DNA from: Burkholderiaceae bacterium | GTDB lineage: Bacteria > Pseudomonadota > Gammaproteobacteria > Burkholderiales > Burkholderiaceae_B | Reading direction: 5' to 3' | Assembly (NCBI GenBank): GCA_017983955.1 | Contig: JAGOAJ010000013.1 | Coordinates: 1-64,000 of the forward strand | Length of the DNA stretch: 64,000 nt | In this document: piece after piece, positions 1 through 10,367 of the stretch | Position numbering within the stretch: position 1 is the first letter of the stretch | Layout of the letters: each line of letters begins with the position of its first letter | The notes under the pieces: model-generated | What the model saw: the letters and a program-made list of their open reading frames with translations, nothing else | What the model was told of the DNA's origin: nothing | The model's database searches: none | Made by a program: the position numbers and the translations under genes

Positions 1-135
1 TCCGGTCAGGTGTTTGTGTTTTTTGTATTAACGGTGGCTGCCGCCGAAGCAGCTATTGGTCTGGCGATTTTGGTGTTGCTGTTCCGCAACCTGAATACGA
101 TCAACGTCGAAGACCTTGACCAACTCAAGGGTTGA
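1..135 (+). CDS. nuoK: NADH-quinone oxidoreductase subunit K, C-terminal end (partial)
   Basis: The window opens inside this gene. Frame 1 reads 44 residues to a TGA, containing a hydrophobic helix ([20 protein letters not shown]) and a short polar tail ending DLDQLKG. This is the last transmembrane helix of NuoK, including the conserved glutamate of the AAAEAAIG stretch, which in the family lies in the membrane proton path of complex I. nuoL follows after a 16-base gap, as expected in a nuo operon. The start and the first two helices lie outside the window. Confidence 0.9.
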   Translation, partial: SGQVFVFFVLTVAAAEAAIGLAILVLLFRNLNTINVEDLDQLKG

Positions 136-151
136 TGGGATTGCACACACT

Positions 152-2152
152 ATGAACTCACCAAGTCTTTATCTATTAATTGCCCTTGCGCCCCTGGTTG
201 GGGCTTTGCTGGCTGGCCTGTTTGGAACAGGCTTCCTGGGCCGTTCCATAGGACGGCGCGCTTCCCACCTGATCACTATTACCGGCGTGTTTATTTCCTT
301 CGTCGGTTCTGTGATGGTGTTGTTGCAGGTGCTGGATGGCCAAACGTTTAATGGCTCTGTCTACACCTGGAGCATCATAGGCACGACTAAGCTGGAAATT
401 GGTTTTCTGATCGATTCGCTGTCCGCCTTGATGATGGTGGTGGTTACGTCGGTATCACTGATGGTGCATATCTACACCATAGGTTATATGGCTGATGATC
501 CCGGTTACCAGCGTTTCTTTTCGTATATCTCGCTGTTTACTTTTTCCATGCTGATGCTGGTCATGTCCAACAACATGATGCAGTTGTTCTTTGGGTGGGA
601 AGCTGTAGGTCTGGTGTCCTATCTGCTGATTGGATTCTGGTACACACGTTCGACAGCAGTATTTGCCAACATGAAGGCCTTTTTGGTCAACCGTGTGGGT
701 GACTTTGGTTTTATCTTGGGCATAGCCCTGTTGTTCGCTTACAGCGGCAGCATGAACTACGCTGAAATCTTCCAGCAAACCGACAAGCTTGCCGCTTTGA
801 AACTGCCTGGCACCGACTGGAACATGCTGACGGTAGCGTGTATTGCCCTGTTTATTGGCGCCATGGGTAAATCTGCCCAAGTGCCGTTGCATACCTGGCT
901 GCCAGATTCGATGGAAGGCCCTACGCCAATTTCCGCACTGATACACGCGGCGACTATGGTCACCGCCGGTATTTTCATGGTGGCGCGCTTTTCGCCCGTG
1001 TTTGAACAATCCGACACCGCCTTATCCTTGATGATGATCATAGGGGCAATAGGTGCTTTGTTCCTGGGCATATTGGGCATAGTCCAAAGCGACATCAAAC
1101 GAGTTATTGCTTACTCAACCTTGTCGCAACTGGGCTATATGACGGTAGCGCTGGGTGCATCGGCCTATTCCGCAGCCATTTTCCACCTGATGACGCACGC
1201 TTTCTTCAAGGCGCTATTGTTCTTGGGCGCTGGTTCTGTGATTATTGGCATGCATCACGATCAGGACATCCGCAATATGGGTGGCCTGCGTAAATACATG
1301 CCTATTACCTGGATTACCTTCCTGCTGGCAACACTGGCGTTGGTGGGTACTCCGTTCTTTGCAGGGTTCTACTCCAAGGAACACATCATTGAAGCCGCAG
1401 GTGCTGCCACGGTATGGGGTTCAGGCTTTGCCTATTACGCTACCTTGTCCGGCGTATTTGTGACTTCTCTGTATTCCTTCCGGGTCTATTTCCTGGTGTT
1501 CCATGGACGCGAGCGATTCAGCACGGCAGCCAATGCCGAACATATCAATGATGATCATGGCCATCAAGGCGGCACACCCAAGGAATCCCCATGGGTAGTT
1601 ACCTTGCCCTTGGTTCTGTTGGCGATACCTTCGGTGATCGCTGGTGCCTGGTTCATTGATCCACTGTTGTTCAATGGTTATTTTGATGGTGTTATCGCGG
1701 TAGCGTCTTCCCACCCGGCAATGGCTACTATGGCCAGTCACTGGACCGATTGGGTCGCTTATGCCATACATGGTTTTAGCACCGTGCCGTTCTGGCTGAT
1801 GGTGGCGGGGTTTGTGGTGGCCTGGTATTGCTATGTGGTGAACCCACGTGTCCCGGCGGCTATTCACGCCAGATTCAAGCTGATCAACACCATACTTGAC
1901 AACAAGTACTACGCTGACTGGTTCAACGAACAAGTGCTGGCGCGCGCAGCGCGTGGCCTGGGCCGCGGGCTCTGGAAAGGTGGCGATAGCGGCCTTATCG
2001 ATGGTTTTATGGTTAACGGCAGCGCCCGTGTGATTGGCATGGTGGCGGCGCTTAGCCGACACCTGCAGTCCGGCTATATCTATCACTACGCCTTTGCGAT
2101 GATCATAGGGATCATGGCTTTATTAACCTTTTTTGTGCTGACGGTTCTCTGA
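152..2152 (+). CDS. nuoL: NADH-quinone oxidoreductase subunit L (NuoL)
   Basis: A 666-residue polytopic inner-membrane protein, the distal antiporter-like proton-pumping subunit of complex I. The signature HTWLPDSMEGPTPISALIHA is present with its lysine-rich surroundings (MGKSAQVPLHTW), followed by the conserved SDIKRVIAYSTLSQLGYM segment and a long C-terminal region that in the family forms the lateral helix. An upstream in-frame TTG at 116 would add 12 polar residues and overlap nuoK, so I chose the ATG at 152, which gives the usual MNSPSLYLL start. The stop overlaps the nuoM start (TGATG), indicating coupled translation. Confidence 0.97.
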   Translation: MNSPSLYLLIALAPLVGALLAGLFGTGFLGRSIGRRASHLITITGVFISFVGSVMVLLQVLDGQTFNGSVYTWSIIGTTKLEIGFLIDSLSALMMVVVTSVSLMVHIYTIGYMADDPGYQRFFSYISLFTFSMLMLVMSNNMMQLFFGWEAVGLVSYLLIGFWYTRSTAVFANMKAFLVNRVGDFGFILGIALLFAYSGSMNYAEIFQQTDKLAALKLPGTDWNMLTVACIALFIGAMGKSAQVPLHTWLPDSMEGPTPISALIHAATMVTAGIFMVARFSPVFEQSDTALSLMMIIGAIGALFLGILGIVQSDIKRVIAYSTLSQLGYMTVALGASAYSAAIFHLMTHAFFKALLFLGAGSVIIGMHHDQDIRNMGGLRKYMPITWITFLLATLALVGTPFFAGFYSKEHIIEAAGAATVWGSGFAYYATLSGVFVTSLYSFRVYFLVFHGRERFSTAANAEHINDDHGHQGGTPKESPWVVTLPLVLLAIPSVIAGAWFIDPLLFNGYFDGVIAVASSHPAMATMASHWTDWVAYAIHGFSTVPFWLMVAGFVVAWYCYVVNPRVPAAIHARFKLINTILDNKYYADWFNEQVLARAARGLGRGLWKGGDSGLIDGFMVNGSARVIGMVAALSRHLQSGYIYHYAFAMIIGIMALLTFFVLTVL

Positions 2153-3651
2153 TGGCTAGCGATATGGCGTCTTCTACTTTTCCCTGGTTAACGCTTGCGA
2201 TTTTTGTACCCATAGTCGCAGGGCTGCTGGTGCTGCTGCTGGGTCGCGACGACAGGCCAGGCCTGACCCGCGTACTGTCGCTGGTGGGATCATTGGCTGG
2301 GTTGCTGGTGACCATACCCCTGTATACGGGTTTTAATCACGATACAGCCGATATGCAGTTTGTTGAAAAAACTTCCTGGATAGAGACATTCTCCATCAAT
2401 TACTCCTTGGGTATTGATGGCATATCTCTGTGGTTTATATTACTTACCGCATTTATCACTGTCATTGTGGTCATCGCCGGTTGGGAAATCATCACCAGCC
2501 GCGTGGCCCAATACATGGCCGCCTTCCTGATATTGTCGGGCTTGATGGTAGGGGTGTTTGCTGCGCTGGATGGCATGTTGTTCTATGTCTTCTTCGAAGC
2601 CACGCTAATCCCCATGTACTTGATCATAGGTGTGTGGGGTGGGCCTAATCGGGTATATGCCGCGCTCAAGTTCTTCCTATACACCTTGATGGGTTCTTTG
2701 TTGACCCTGATTGCCTTTATTTACATGTATCACGCGTCGGGCGGTTCTTTCGATATCCTGACCTGGCACCAAATGCCCTTGGCTTACACGCCACAAGTTC
2801 TGTTGTTTATTGCCCTGTTTGCGGCCTTCGCCGTCAAGGTGCCCATGTGGCCAGTACATACTTGGTTGCCGGACGCCCACGTTGAAGCACCTACCGGCGG
2901 TTCGGTGGTGCTGGCAGCCATTATGTTGAAGCTGGGCGCTTATGGTTTCCTGCGTTTCTCGCTGCCCATACTGCCTGACGCATCCCAAGGCCTGGGCGGT
3001 ATCATGGTGGGGCTATCGCTGATTGCTATTATTTATATCGGTCTGGTAGCCATTGTTCAGGAAGATATGAAAAAGCTGGTGGCCTATTCTTCAGTGGCCC
3101 ATATGGGTTATGTCACGCTGGGCTTTTTTATCTTCAATACCGCGGGTATGGAAGGCGCCATCGTACAGATGATTTCCCACGGCTTTGTCTCGGGCGCTAT
3201 GTTTCTGTGCATAGGCGTACTGTACGAACGTTTGCATACCCGCCGTATCGATGATTACGGTGGCGTCATCAACGTGATGCCGCGCTTTGTGACCTTCTTT
3301 GTGTTGTTCTCCATGGCCAATAGCGGCTTGCCCGCCACCAGTGGTTTTGTGGGTGAATTTACCGTCATCATGGGCGCTGTACAGTACAACTTCTGGGTTG
3401 GCCTGGCGGCGGCAACAGCGTTAATTACTGCTGCATCCTATTCACTATGGATGCTCAAGCGTATCGCCTACGGCGAAATCACCAATGACAAGGTCAGAAG
3501 CATGCCCGATCTGTCCGGACGAGAGTTCTTTGTCCTGGGCGTGATGGCCATCATGGTGTTGTTCATGGGTATTTATCCCAAACCGTTTACAGATGTCATG
3601 CACGTGTCAGTTGACGCGTTGTTGCAGCACGTCTCCATCTCGAAACTGTAG
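2152..3651 (+). CDS. nuoM: NADH-quinone oxidoreductase subunit M (NuoM)
   Basis: A 499-residue membrane subunit of complex I and one of its three antiporter-like modules. It carries the family motif HTWLPDAHVEAPTGGSVVLA, the preceding FAVKVPMWPV with the pumping lysine, and VQEDMKKLVAYSSVAHMGYV. A glutamate in YVFFEATLIPMYLIIG matches the conserved acidic residue of the family. The ATG at 2152 overlaps the nuoL stop by one base. A second in-frame ATG four codons later is also possible. nuoN begins 12 bases after its stop. Confidence 0.97.
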   Translation: MASDMASSTFPWLTLAIFVPIVAGLLVLLLGRDDRPGLTRVLSLVGSLAGLLVTIPLYTGFNHDTADMQFVEKTSWIETFSINYSLGIDGISLWFILLTAFITVIVVIAGWEIITSRVAQYMAAFLILSGLMVGVFAALDGMLFYVFFEATLIPMYLIIGVWGGPNRVYAALKFFLYTLMGSLLTLIAFIYMYHASGGSFDILTWHQMPLAYTPQVLLFIALFAAFAVKVPMWPVHTWLPDAHVEAPTGGSVVLAAIMLKLGAYGFLRFSLPILPDASQGLGGIMVGLSLIAIIYIGLVAIVQEDMKKLVAYSSVAHMGYVTLGFFIFNTAGMEGAIVQMISHGFVSGAMFLCIGVLYERLHTRRIDDYGGVINVMPRFVTFFVLFSMANSGLPATSGFVGEFTVIMGAVQYNFWVGLAAATALITAASYSLWMLKRIAYGEITNDKVRSMPDLSGREFFVLGVMAIMVLFMGIYPKPFTDVMHVSVDALLQHVSISKL

Positions 3652-3663
3652 ACCGAAACTATT

Positions 3664-5148
3664 ATGCAAAATCCTTTTCATTTCGCTTTGGCTACGCCCG
3701 AGATTCTGCTGTTGATTCTCGCCTTGGTCGTCGTGCTGGTTGATGCGTTCAGCAAGTCCCAGGGACGTCATCTGACGTTTACGCTTAGCATAGGCAGCTT
3801 ACTGATCTTGACGGCAGTTTCATTGGTGCAATGGAATAACGGCGTGCAGGGCAGCTCGTTTGGCGGCCTGTATGTGGTTGATTCGCTGTCTCACTTCCTG
3901 AAGGTGCTGTCGTATATCGCTGTGGCGGTCACCCTGATTTATGGCCGTGAATACTCTGAACAACGTGACATGATGGCTAATGGCGGGGAAGTCTATTCCC
4001 TGACGCTGCTGGCCTTGCTGGGTCAGCTCATCATGATTTCGGCAGGCAGTATGCTGACGATATATCTGGGCGTGGAGCTGATGTCCTTTGCCTTGTATGC
4101 ACTGGTCGCCTTGCGTCGTGATCACGTCCAGTCTACCGAAGCAGCTATGAAGTATTTTGTGCTGGGCGCTTTGGCATCGGGCGTGCTGTTATACGGACTG
4201 TCCATGATATACGGCGCTACGGGTCAGCTGGAGCTGTCGCAGGTTGCTGCCGTGATCGCCGATGGCAAAGCCGAGCGTCTACCGTTGGTGTTTGGTGGTG
4301 TGTTTATTGTTTCCGGCTTGGCGTTCAAGCTGGCCGCGGCGCCTTTCCATATGTGGACCCCTGACGTCTACCAGGGCGCACCCACATCGGTCACCCTGAT
4401 TTTGGGTGCAGCGCCGAAGTTCGCCGCTTTTGTGATTACCCTGCGTCTACTGATGGAAGGCCTGCACGGCGTGGCCCTGGACTGGCAGCCCATGCTGCTG
4501 GTGCTGGCGGTGTTGTCGCTGGCGATAGGTAATATCGCGGCCATAGCCCAGACTAACTTCAAGCGCATGTTGGCTTACTCCACGATTTCGCACATGGGTT
4601 TCGTCTTTTTGGGTTTGTTGTCCGGCGTGATCGATGGTCAGACCGTAGTCGCGGGGTCGGCCTATGGCTCGGCCTTGTTCTACATGGTCATTTACGTACT
4701 GACCACCCTAAGCACCTTTGGTTTGATCCTGCTGCTTAGTCGGCGTGGCTTTGAGTGCGAAGAAATCTCTGACCTGAAGGGACTGAACCGTCGCAATCCA
4801 ATATTGGCTGGCGTGTTGTTGGTGTCCATGTTCTCGCTGACTGGCATACCGCCTATGGCAGGCTTCTACGCCAAGCTGGCAGTGCTACAGGCCCTAATAG
4901 GTGCAGGTTACCTGTCTATCGCTGTAGTGGCGGTTATGTTCTCGTTGATAGGTGCGTTTTACTACCTACGTGTGGTGAAAATGGCCTACTTCGACGAACC
5001 CGAAGGCGAAACCGCCCCGATTAATAATGGCGTGGTTACCAGTAGCTTGATGTCAGTGAACGGCTTGCTAATCATAGGCCTGGGCATATTGCCTGGTGGC
5101 TTGATGGCTTTGTGTGTCCGCGTCATTGAAACGTCATTGAAATTTTAA
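3664..5148 (+). CDS. nuoN: NADH-quinone oxidoreductase subunit N (NuoN)
   Basis: A 494-residue multi-helix inner-membrane protein, the third antiporter-like subunit of complex I. Recognisable features are [20 protein letters not shown] and [20 protein letters not shown], plus [18 protein letters not shown], which holds the conserved glutamate. Length is normal for the family. It is the last nuo gene of the operon. The ATG at 3664 is the only sensible start, 12 bases after nuoM. A DUF2818 gene begins 4 bases after its stop and is probably co-transcribed. Confidence 0.97.
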   Translation: MQNPFHFALATPEILLLILALVVVLVDAFSKSQGRHLTFTLSIGSLLILTAVSLVQWNNGVQGSSFGGLYVVDSLSHFLKVLSYIAVAVTLIYGREYSEQRDMMANGGEVYSLTLLALLGQLIMISAGSMLTIYLGVELMSFALYALVALRRDHVQSTEAAMKYFVLGALASGVLLYGLSMIYGATGQLELSQVAAVIADGKAERLPLVFGGVFIVSGLAFKLAAAPFHMWTPDVYQGAPTSVTLILGAAPKFAAFVITLRLLMEGLHGVALDWQPMLLVLAVLSLAIGNIAAIAQTNFKRMLAYSTISHMGFVFLGLLSGVIDGQTVVAGSAYGSALFYMVIYVLTTLSTFGLILLLSRRGFECEEISDLKGLNRRNPILAGVLLVSMFSLTGIPPMAGFYAKLAVLQALIGAGYLSIAVVAVMFSLIGAFYYLRVVKMAYFDEPEGETAPINNGVVTSSLMSVNGLLIIGLGILPGGLMALCVRVIETSLKF

Positions 5149-5152
5149 ACGC

Positions 5153-5701
5153 ATGAATCAAACCTTAGCAGTCTGGGTGGTGGTAGGTCTGGCCCTGATA
5201 ACGTCCAACCTGCCTTTCCTGGTGCAGCGCCCATTCCTGGTGCTGCCTTGGGCGCAACCCGGTGAACCAGCTCGTCCCGCAGTCGCTGAATTCCTGTTGT
5301 CGGTGGTGTTTTTTGCGCTACTGATAACGGTGGGCTATTACGCTTTCATTATCATAGGCCAGGCTTTTTTCGTGCCTTCTGATCCGGCCTCGACAGGCGT
5401 CTTCTTGTTAAAAGTGCTTGCCTCAGGGCTGGTAATAGCCGCACTGCTGGCTTTTGCCGGCTGGCGTAATCGTGGTCATAGCATACAGAAGACGTTTTTT
5501 GTACGTCTGCTAGAACTACTGGTGTTTTTTGGCCTGACTGGCGCCCTGGGCTTTGCCCTGGAATTGAACATGGGAAATATGTTCAGTCAGAAATGGGAGT
5601 TCTACGCCATCAGCCTAAGCCTGTTTGTGGTCTTGGGTTTTCCGGGATTTGTCTATCGCTATCTGATGCGCCATCCCAAACCCCGCAAGGTTAGGGCCTG
5701 A
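5153..5701 (+). CDS. DUF2818 family membrane protein at the end of the nuo operon
   Basis: A 182-residue predicted inner-membrane protein of unknown function with about four hydrophobic segments: the N-terminus, around 45-70, 85-105 and 115-175. It starts MNQTLAVWVVVGLALITSNL and ends in a basic tail, RYLMRHPKPRKVRA. The NLPFL...RPF opening and the WEFYAI...FPGFVYRYL ending match what I recall of the DUF2818 family that sits after nuoN in many betaproteobacteria. The 4-base spacing from nuoN implies co-transcription and perhaps a role linked to complex I, but this is association only. Confidence 0.8.
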   Translation: MNQTLAVWVVVGLALITSNLPFLVQRPFLVLPWAQPGEPARPAVAEFLLSVVFFALLITVGYYAFIIIGQAFFVPSDPASTGVFLLKVLASGLVIAALLAFAGWRNRGHSIQKTFFVRLLELLVFFGLTGALGFALELNMGNMFSQKWEFYAISLSLFVVLGFPGFVYRYLMRHPKPRKVRA

Positions 5702-5705
5702 ACTA

Positions 5706-5749
5706 GCCGCTTGCGGCGTTGCTCGCCCTCGCAAGGCATTGAGCCTTGC
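5706..5749. repeat. Palindrome-rich gap between DUF2818 and serB
   Basis: The space between the two convergent genes holds a short perfect palindrome (gccgc-tt-gcggc, 5706-5717) and a 7-bp perfect stem with a 5-base loop (gcaaggc-attga-gccttgc, 5731-5749). No T-run follows on either strand, so it is not a standard intrinsic terminator. It may still slow transcription or be a degenerate intergenic repeat. Confidence 0.45.
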
Positions 5750-5792
5750 TGCGGCTCGCGCCTTGCATTCAGCCAGTTCAAACCCCAACCCG

Positions 5793-6644
5793 CTAGTGGC
5801 TTAGCCTGAACCAGTTGATGATGGCATCCAATGGGCTGACGTTCAACGCGTAACGGGCCTGTTGCTGCACCACAGGCTTGGCTCGGTAGGCGACCGAATA
5901 ATAAGACAAAGACATCATATCCAGGTCGTTGGCACCGTCACCTACGGTAATAATGTGTTCCGGCTTGGCATCCACCTGTTTGGCTAATGCGTGTAGGTGT
6001 GCCGCCTTGCCCTGGGCATCGACGATGGGATCTATGACTTTGCCTGTCAATAGGCCTTTGTTGACTTCCAAGACGTTGGCGTGACAGGCATCCAGTCCTA
6101 GTCTGGCCTTCATGCGTTCCGTAAAAAACGTAAACCCGCCTGATACCAGCAAGGTTTTTAGTCCATGCTGCTTGGCGGTATTGATTAGGCGCTCGGCCCC
6201 TGGGTTAAGACGCAGGCGCTCGTTGTAGACCTGTTCTAGGGCGCTGGCTGGCACCCCTTCCAGCAAGGCCACACGTCGTGTCAGACTTTCCGCGAAATCT
6301 GTAATTTCGCCACGCATGGCGGCTTCGGTGATGGCCGCTACCTGTGCCTTGCGGCCTGCCATGTCCGCGATCTCGTCTATGCATTCGATATTGATCAGGG
6401 TGGAGTCCATATCCATGGCCAGTATTTTGCAGTCGCGCAACAGGGTAATACGGTCCAGAAAGGCAAAGTCTATGCGATTGCTGGCGCACAGGGTCTGCAC
6501 AGCAGCCGCTTCGTCAGGATCGGCATTCAGTATCCGTACGGCGGTAGGGCCTAGTTCCTGGACACCATCTGCCTGCACGATGGCGGCGATTTTTTCTATG
6601 ATGGCGGGTGCCAGCACGGGTGACTGAAGGATAAGATGAGACAT
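5793..6644 (-). CDS. serB: Phosphoserine phosphatase
   Basis: A 283-residue HAD-superfamily phosphatase that removes phosphate from L-phosphoserine in the last step of serine synthesis. Motif I is DMDSTLI, with nucleophile Asp about residue 78. Motif II is LLVSGGF and motif III/IV is VGDGANDLDMM. An N-terminal region of about 70 residues matches the ACT-like extension of proteobacterial SerB. The ATG at 6644 is the family start. The gene is convergent with the nuo operon and lies downstream of mfd on the same strand, separated by 149 bases that could hold its own promoter. Confidence 0.95.
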   Translation of the reverse strand: MSHLILQSPVLAPAIIEKIAAIVQADGVQELGPTAVRILNADPDEAAAVQTLCASNRIDFAFLDRITLLRDCKILAMDMDSTLINIECIDEIADMAGRKAQVAAITEAAMRGEITDFAESLTRRVALLEGVPASALEQVYNERLRLNPGAERLINTAKQHGLKTLLVSGGFTFFTERMKARLGLDACHANVLEVNKGLLTGKVIDPIVDAQGKAAHLHALAKQVDAKPEHIITVGDGANDLDMMSLSYYSVAYRAKPVVQQQARYALNVSPLDAIINWFRLSH

Positions 6645-6793
6645 AGCGGTGATTCACAACAGTAGAAGGTATAAGGCAGGCAAGACGCCTGTACGCATAA
6701 GCCGTGCAAGGTGCGTCGGACCGTGCCTATTTTAACCGCTCTTGTAACCCGACTCTTGAAAGCCGCGGCAGTAACGACCGCCGCCATGGTTCA

Positions 6794-9700
6794 TCAGGCT
6801 AGTGCCCTTAGCACCTGACGCACGGCATCGACGCGGGCGGTAAGCGCAAGGCCTGCTTTGATCTCCATTTTCAGCTTGTCCTGACCCGCCAATTTCACGC
6901 TACGCTGTTTTTGCACCAGCTCAATAATGCGTAGCGGCTCGACTTTGGGTTGGGCAGAAAACTGCAGCATCGCCTGGGTTTCGCTGGCATCTATCTTGAT
7001 GATACCCAAGGCTTCCGCCTGCAGGCGCAGCTTGTGCGTAGCCATCAAGGTCAAGGCGGCCTCGGGCAGCTTGCCATAACGGTCTATCAGCTCTTCTTGT
7101 ATCCGTATTAAATCATCCTCGTGGGCCGCGTGGGATAGCTTTTTATACATGCCCAGACGGGCATTAACATCGGGACAATAGTCCGATGGCAGCATGGCCG
7201 AAGCATGCAGATTGACCTCGCAAAGGGCAGAGAATGGCGAATCCAGGTTGGGTTCTTCGCCTGACTTCAGGGCACGCACGGCTGTGTTCAGCATCTCGGA
7301 ATACATAGAGAAGCCGATTTCATGGATATTGCCTGATTGTGATTCGCCCAGGACCTCACCCGTCCCCCGAATTTCCAGATCGTGCATGGCCAGGAAAAAA
7401 CCTGAGCCTAGTTCTTCCATGGCTTGAATAGCTTCCAGGCGTTTTTTGGCGTTGCTGGTCATGGCGTCTTCGCCCGGTGTCATCAGATAGGCATAGGCCT
7501 GGTGATGCGAGCGTCCCACACGGCCGCGCAATTGGTGCAGCTGTGCCAGACCCAGGCGGTCGGCACGGTGTATGACGATGGTGTTGGCGGTAGGTACGTC
7601 TATTCCGGTTTCTATGATGGTGGTACACAGCAAGACGTTGTAACGCTGTTGGTAAAAGCCCTTCATGACTTCTTCCAGTTCGCGTTCCGGCATTTGTCCG
7701 TGCGCCACGGCGATACGGGCTTCAGGTACCAGCTCTTCCAGACTGGCGCGGCGATTTTGTATGGTGTCGACTTCGTTGTGCAAGAAATACACCTGGCCGC
7801 CGCGTTTCAGTTCGCGCAGCAAGGCTTCACGTATGGTGCTGCGGTCTTCGCGGCGCACAAAGGTTTTGATTGCCAGGCGCTTTTGTGGGGCGGTTGCAAT
7901 CACGGAGAAGTCCCGTATGCCTTCCAGCGACATGCCCAGAGTGCGGGGTATGGGGGTGGCGGTCAGGGTCAGGATGTCGACCTCGGCGCGCAATGCTTTC
8001 AGGGCTTCCTTTTGGCGTACACCAAAACGGTGCTCCTCGTCGATAATCACCAGGCCAAGGCGCTTGAACTTCACGTTTTTGGACAATAGCTTATGGGTGC
8101 CTATGGCGATGTCCACACGTCCATCGTTCAGGCCCTCAATCGCGGCGTTCACTTCTTTGGCGGTTTGAAAACGTGATAGTTCGGCGATATTGACGGGCCA
8201 ATCGGCAAAGCGGTCGGCAAAGGTCAGGGCATGTTGCTCAGCCAGCAAGGTCGTGGGGCACAATAAGGCTACCTGCTTGCCGTTCATGACGGCCAGGAAG
8301 GCGGCCCGCAGGGCAACTTCGGTTTTGCCAAAGCCGACATCACCACATACCAGGCGGTCCATGGGCTGGCCAGAGGTCATATCGTCCAGGACAGCTTTAA
8401 TCGCATCGGCCTGATCCGGTGTTTCTTCAAAGCCAAAGCCTTCGGCAAAGGCTTGATAATCATTGGGTGGCAGCTTGAAGCGATACCCTTCACGGGCAGC
8501 GCGCTGGGCATACAGGGCCAGCAGTTCAGCGGCGGCATCGCGCACTTGTTTGGCCGCTTTGCGGCGGGCCTTGTCCCATTGGCCCGAACCCAGCTGATGC
8601 AAGGGGGCGTTGTCTGGGTCGGCGCCGCTATAGCGGGCAATAACGTGCAATTGCGCCACCGGTACGTATAGGGTGCTGCCATTGGCGTATTCCAGGTGCA
8701 GCAGTTCCATCTTGCCTTCGCCCAGATCCATCTCGACCAGGCCGCAGTAGCGTCCTATGCCATGCTGGGCGTGTACGACTGGATCATTAAGGCGCAGTTC
8801 CGACAGGTCGCGCACCATGGCTTCGATGTCGCTGCTGCGTTCCTGGGCCCGCTTGCCACGTCGTAGCGTGCGCGTTTGGGTAGGGTAAAGGTCGTTTTCC
8901 GTCAGCAACGTGAAGTTCTGGCCGACCACGCCAAAGCCTGCCGTCACCGGAGCGATGATTAGCGCCAGACGGCTGTCGGAAACCAGAAAGTCTTGCAAGG
9001 TTTCGCTGGGGGATTCTGGTGCAATGCCAAATTCGGCCAACATTTGTAGCAATGTTTCCCGACGGCCGGCAGAATCGGCACACAGGGCGATACGCCCTTG
9101 GTGGCTGGATAACACACTACGCAAGCTGGCTACAGGGTCGTCGGCTCGGCGCGCTACAGCTACAGCTGGCGGTACCGTGAAATCGGGGTGCGCACCTTGA
9201 TCGCTTAGGCTCAGGCGCGCAAAGGATTTTAACTGAGCAAAGATTTCGTCTTCACTTAAAAACAGCAGTGCAGGCGCCAATACGGGGCGTTCGCGATCGC
9301 TTTTCAGGAATTGATAGCGGCTGTGGGTGTCCTGGGCAAAGCGTTGTACTGCCTGATTCATGTCACCCAGGGTGATGGTCAGCGAATCTTCGGGCAAATA
9401 GTCGAACAAGGTCGCCGTGTTTTCAAAAAACAGCGGCAGATAGTATTCAACACCGGCGAATGCAATGCCATTACCCACATCTTTGTAGGGCAGGGCGCGG
9501 GAAGGGTCGCCTTCAAACAGTTCACGAAAGCGTGCCCGGAAAATGTTTCTGGCAGGTTCGTCTAGCGGGAATTCTCGGCCAGGCAATAACTGGACATTGT
9601 TGACGGGATACAGACTGCGCTGGGTATCTATGTCAAAGCTGCGTATGGATTCGATTTCATTGTCGAATAGGTCAATACGATAGGGAAGAGCAGACCCCAT

Positions 9701-10252
9701 GGGGAACAGGTCAATCAAGCCGCCACGTATGCAGAATTCGCCGGGTGCTGTGACTTGGGTGACATGGCTATAGTTAGCCAGTGTTAATTGCCGCCGCAGG
9801 CCTTCTTCGTTCAGGGTGTCGCCCTGACGAAAGGAAAAAGTATAGGCGGCCATGAATTCGGGTGGTGCCAGCCTATATAGCGCTGTGGTCACAGGCACGG
9901 TCAGGATATCGACCTCGCGCTGCATCAGGGCGTGAAGGGTGCGCAGACGTTCTGAAATCAGGTCCTGGTGCGGTGAGAAGCTGTCATAAGGCAGGGTTTC
10001 CCAATCGGGCAATTGGCGCACGCGCAAATCGGGTGAAAATAGCGCGATTTCATCGGTTAGGCGCTGTGCTGTCAATGGGTCGGCACACAAGACCACCAGG
10101 GTCTTTGCAGAGGCACGCGCCAGGTCAGCCAATAGCCAAGCGTCGCCAGATCCTGGCGGCAAGGCAAGCTGATAGCGCTGGCCGACTTTAAGCGCGGCAA
10201 GTGTGCTGGAGGTAGAGGGTAATGCGGGGGGGAGGGGAGTTTCTGTAGCCAT
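6794..10252 (-). CDS. mfd: Transcription-repair coupling factor Mfd
   Basis: A 1152-residue DNA translocase that displaces stalled RNA polymerase and recruits UvrA. Order of domains: an N-terminal UvrB-like module (about 1-340, with SGDAWLLADLARAS in place of a working Walker A), the RNA polymerase interaction region (VVHAQHGIGRY, about 490-560), an SF2 helicase core with Walker A CGDVGFGKTEVALRA and the box LVIIDEEHRFGVRQKE, then the TRCF C-terminal domain. Length is standard. The start at 10252 is an ATG followed by a proline-rich leader. It is divergent from ispD. Confidence 0.97.
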   Translation of the reverse strand: MATETPLPPALPSTSSTLAALKVGQRYQLALPPGSGDAWLLADLARASAKTLVVLCADPLTAQRLTDEIALFSPDLRVRQLPDWETLPYDSFSPHQDLISERLRTLHALMQREVDILTVPVTTALYRLAPPEFMAAYTFSFRQGDTLNEEGLRRQLTLANYSHVTQVTAPGEFCIRGGLIDLFPMGSALPYRIDLFDNEIESIRSFDIDTQRSLYPVNNVQLLPGREFPLDEPARNIFRARFRELFEGDPSRALPYKDVGNGIAFAGVEYYLPLFFENTATLFDYLPEDSLTITLGDMNQAVQRFAQDTHSRYQFLKSDRERPVLAPALLFLSEDEIFAQLKSFARLSLSDQGAHPDFTVPPAVAVARRADDPVASLRSVLSSHQGRIALCADSAGRRETLLQMLAEFGIAPESPSETLQDFLVSDSRLALIIAPVTAGFGVVGQNFTLLTENDLYPTQTRTLRRGKRAQERSSDIEAMVRDLSELRLNDPVVHAQHGIGRYCGLVEMDLGEGKMELLHLEYANGSTLYVPVAQLHVIARYSGADPDNAPLHQLGSGQWDKARRKAAKQVRDAAAELLALYAQRAAREGYRFKLPPNDYQAFAEGFGFEETPDQADAIKAVLDDMTSGQPMDRLVCGDVGFGKTEVALRAAFLAVMNGKQVALLCPTTLLAEQHALTFADRFADWPVNIAELSRFQTAKEVNAAIEGLNDGRVDIAIGTHKLLSKNVKFKRLGLVIIDEEHRFGVRQKEALKALRAEVDILTLTATPIPRTLGMSLEGIRDFSVIATAPQKRLAIKTFVRREDRSTIREALLRELKRGGQVYFLHNEVDTIQNRRASLEELVPEARIAVAHGQMPERELEEVMKGFYQQRYNVLLCTTIIETGIDVPTANTIVIHRADRLGLAQLHQLRGRVGRSHHQAYAYLMTPGEDAMTSNAKKRLEAIQAMEELGSGFFLAMHDLEIRGTGEVLGESQSGNIHEIGFSMYSEMLNTAVRALKSGEEPNLDSPFSALCEVNLHASAMLPSDYCPDVNARLGMYKKLSHAAHEDDLIRIQEELIDRYGKLPEAALTLMATHKLRLQAEALGIIKIDASETQAMLQFSAQPKVEPLRIIELVQKQRSVKLAGQDKLKMEIKAGLALTARVDAVRQVLRALA

Positions 10253-10367
10253 GAATTCTTATTATAAAATGAGTTGGCCCGATTAGGGCCTGTTAACACT
10301 ACTCAAGGGTTTATAGTGACGCACTGCGTTGATTGCGCCACATTCACTAAATTTCCATAAAAAAGAT

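Noticed and set aside
455-1098. Minus-strand ORFs opposite nuoL
   Set aside because: Antisense shadows of a conserved gene. Their composition follows the nuoL codons and no motif is present.
7424-8168. Plus-strand ORFs opposite mfd (167 and 221 residues)
   Set aside because: Shadow frames of the mfd helicase core, rich in unlikely residue runs.
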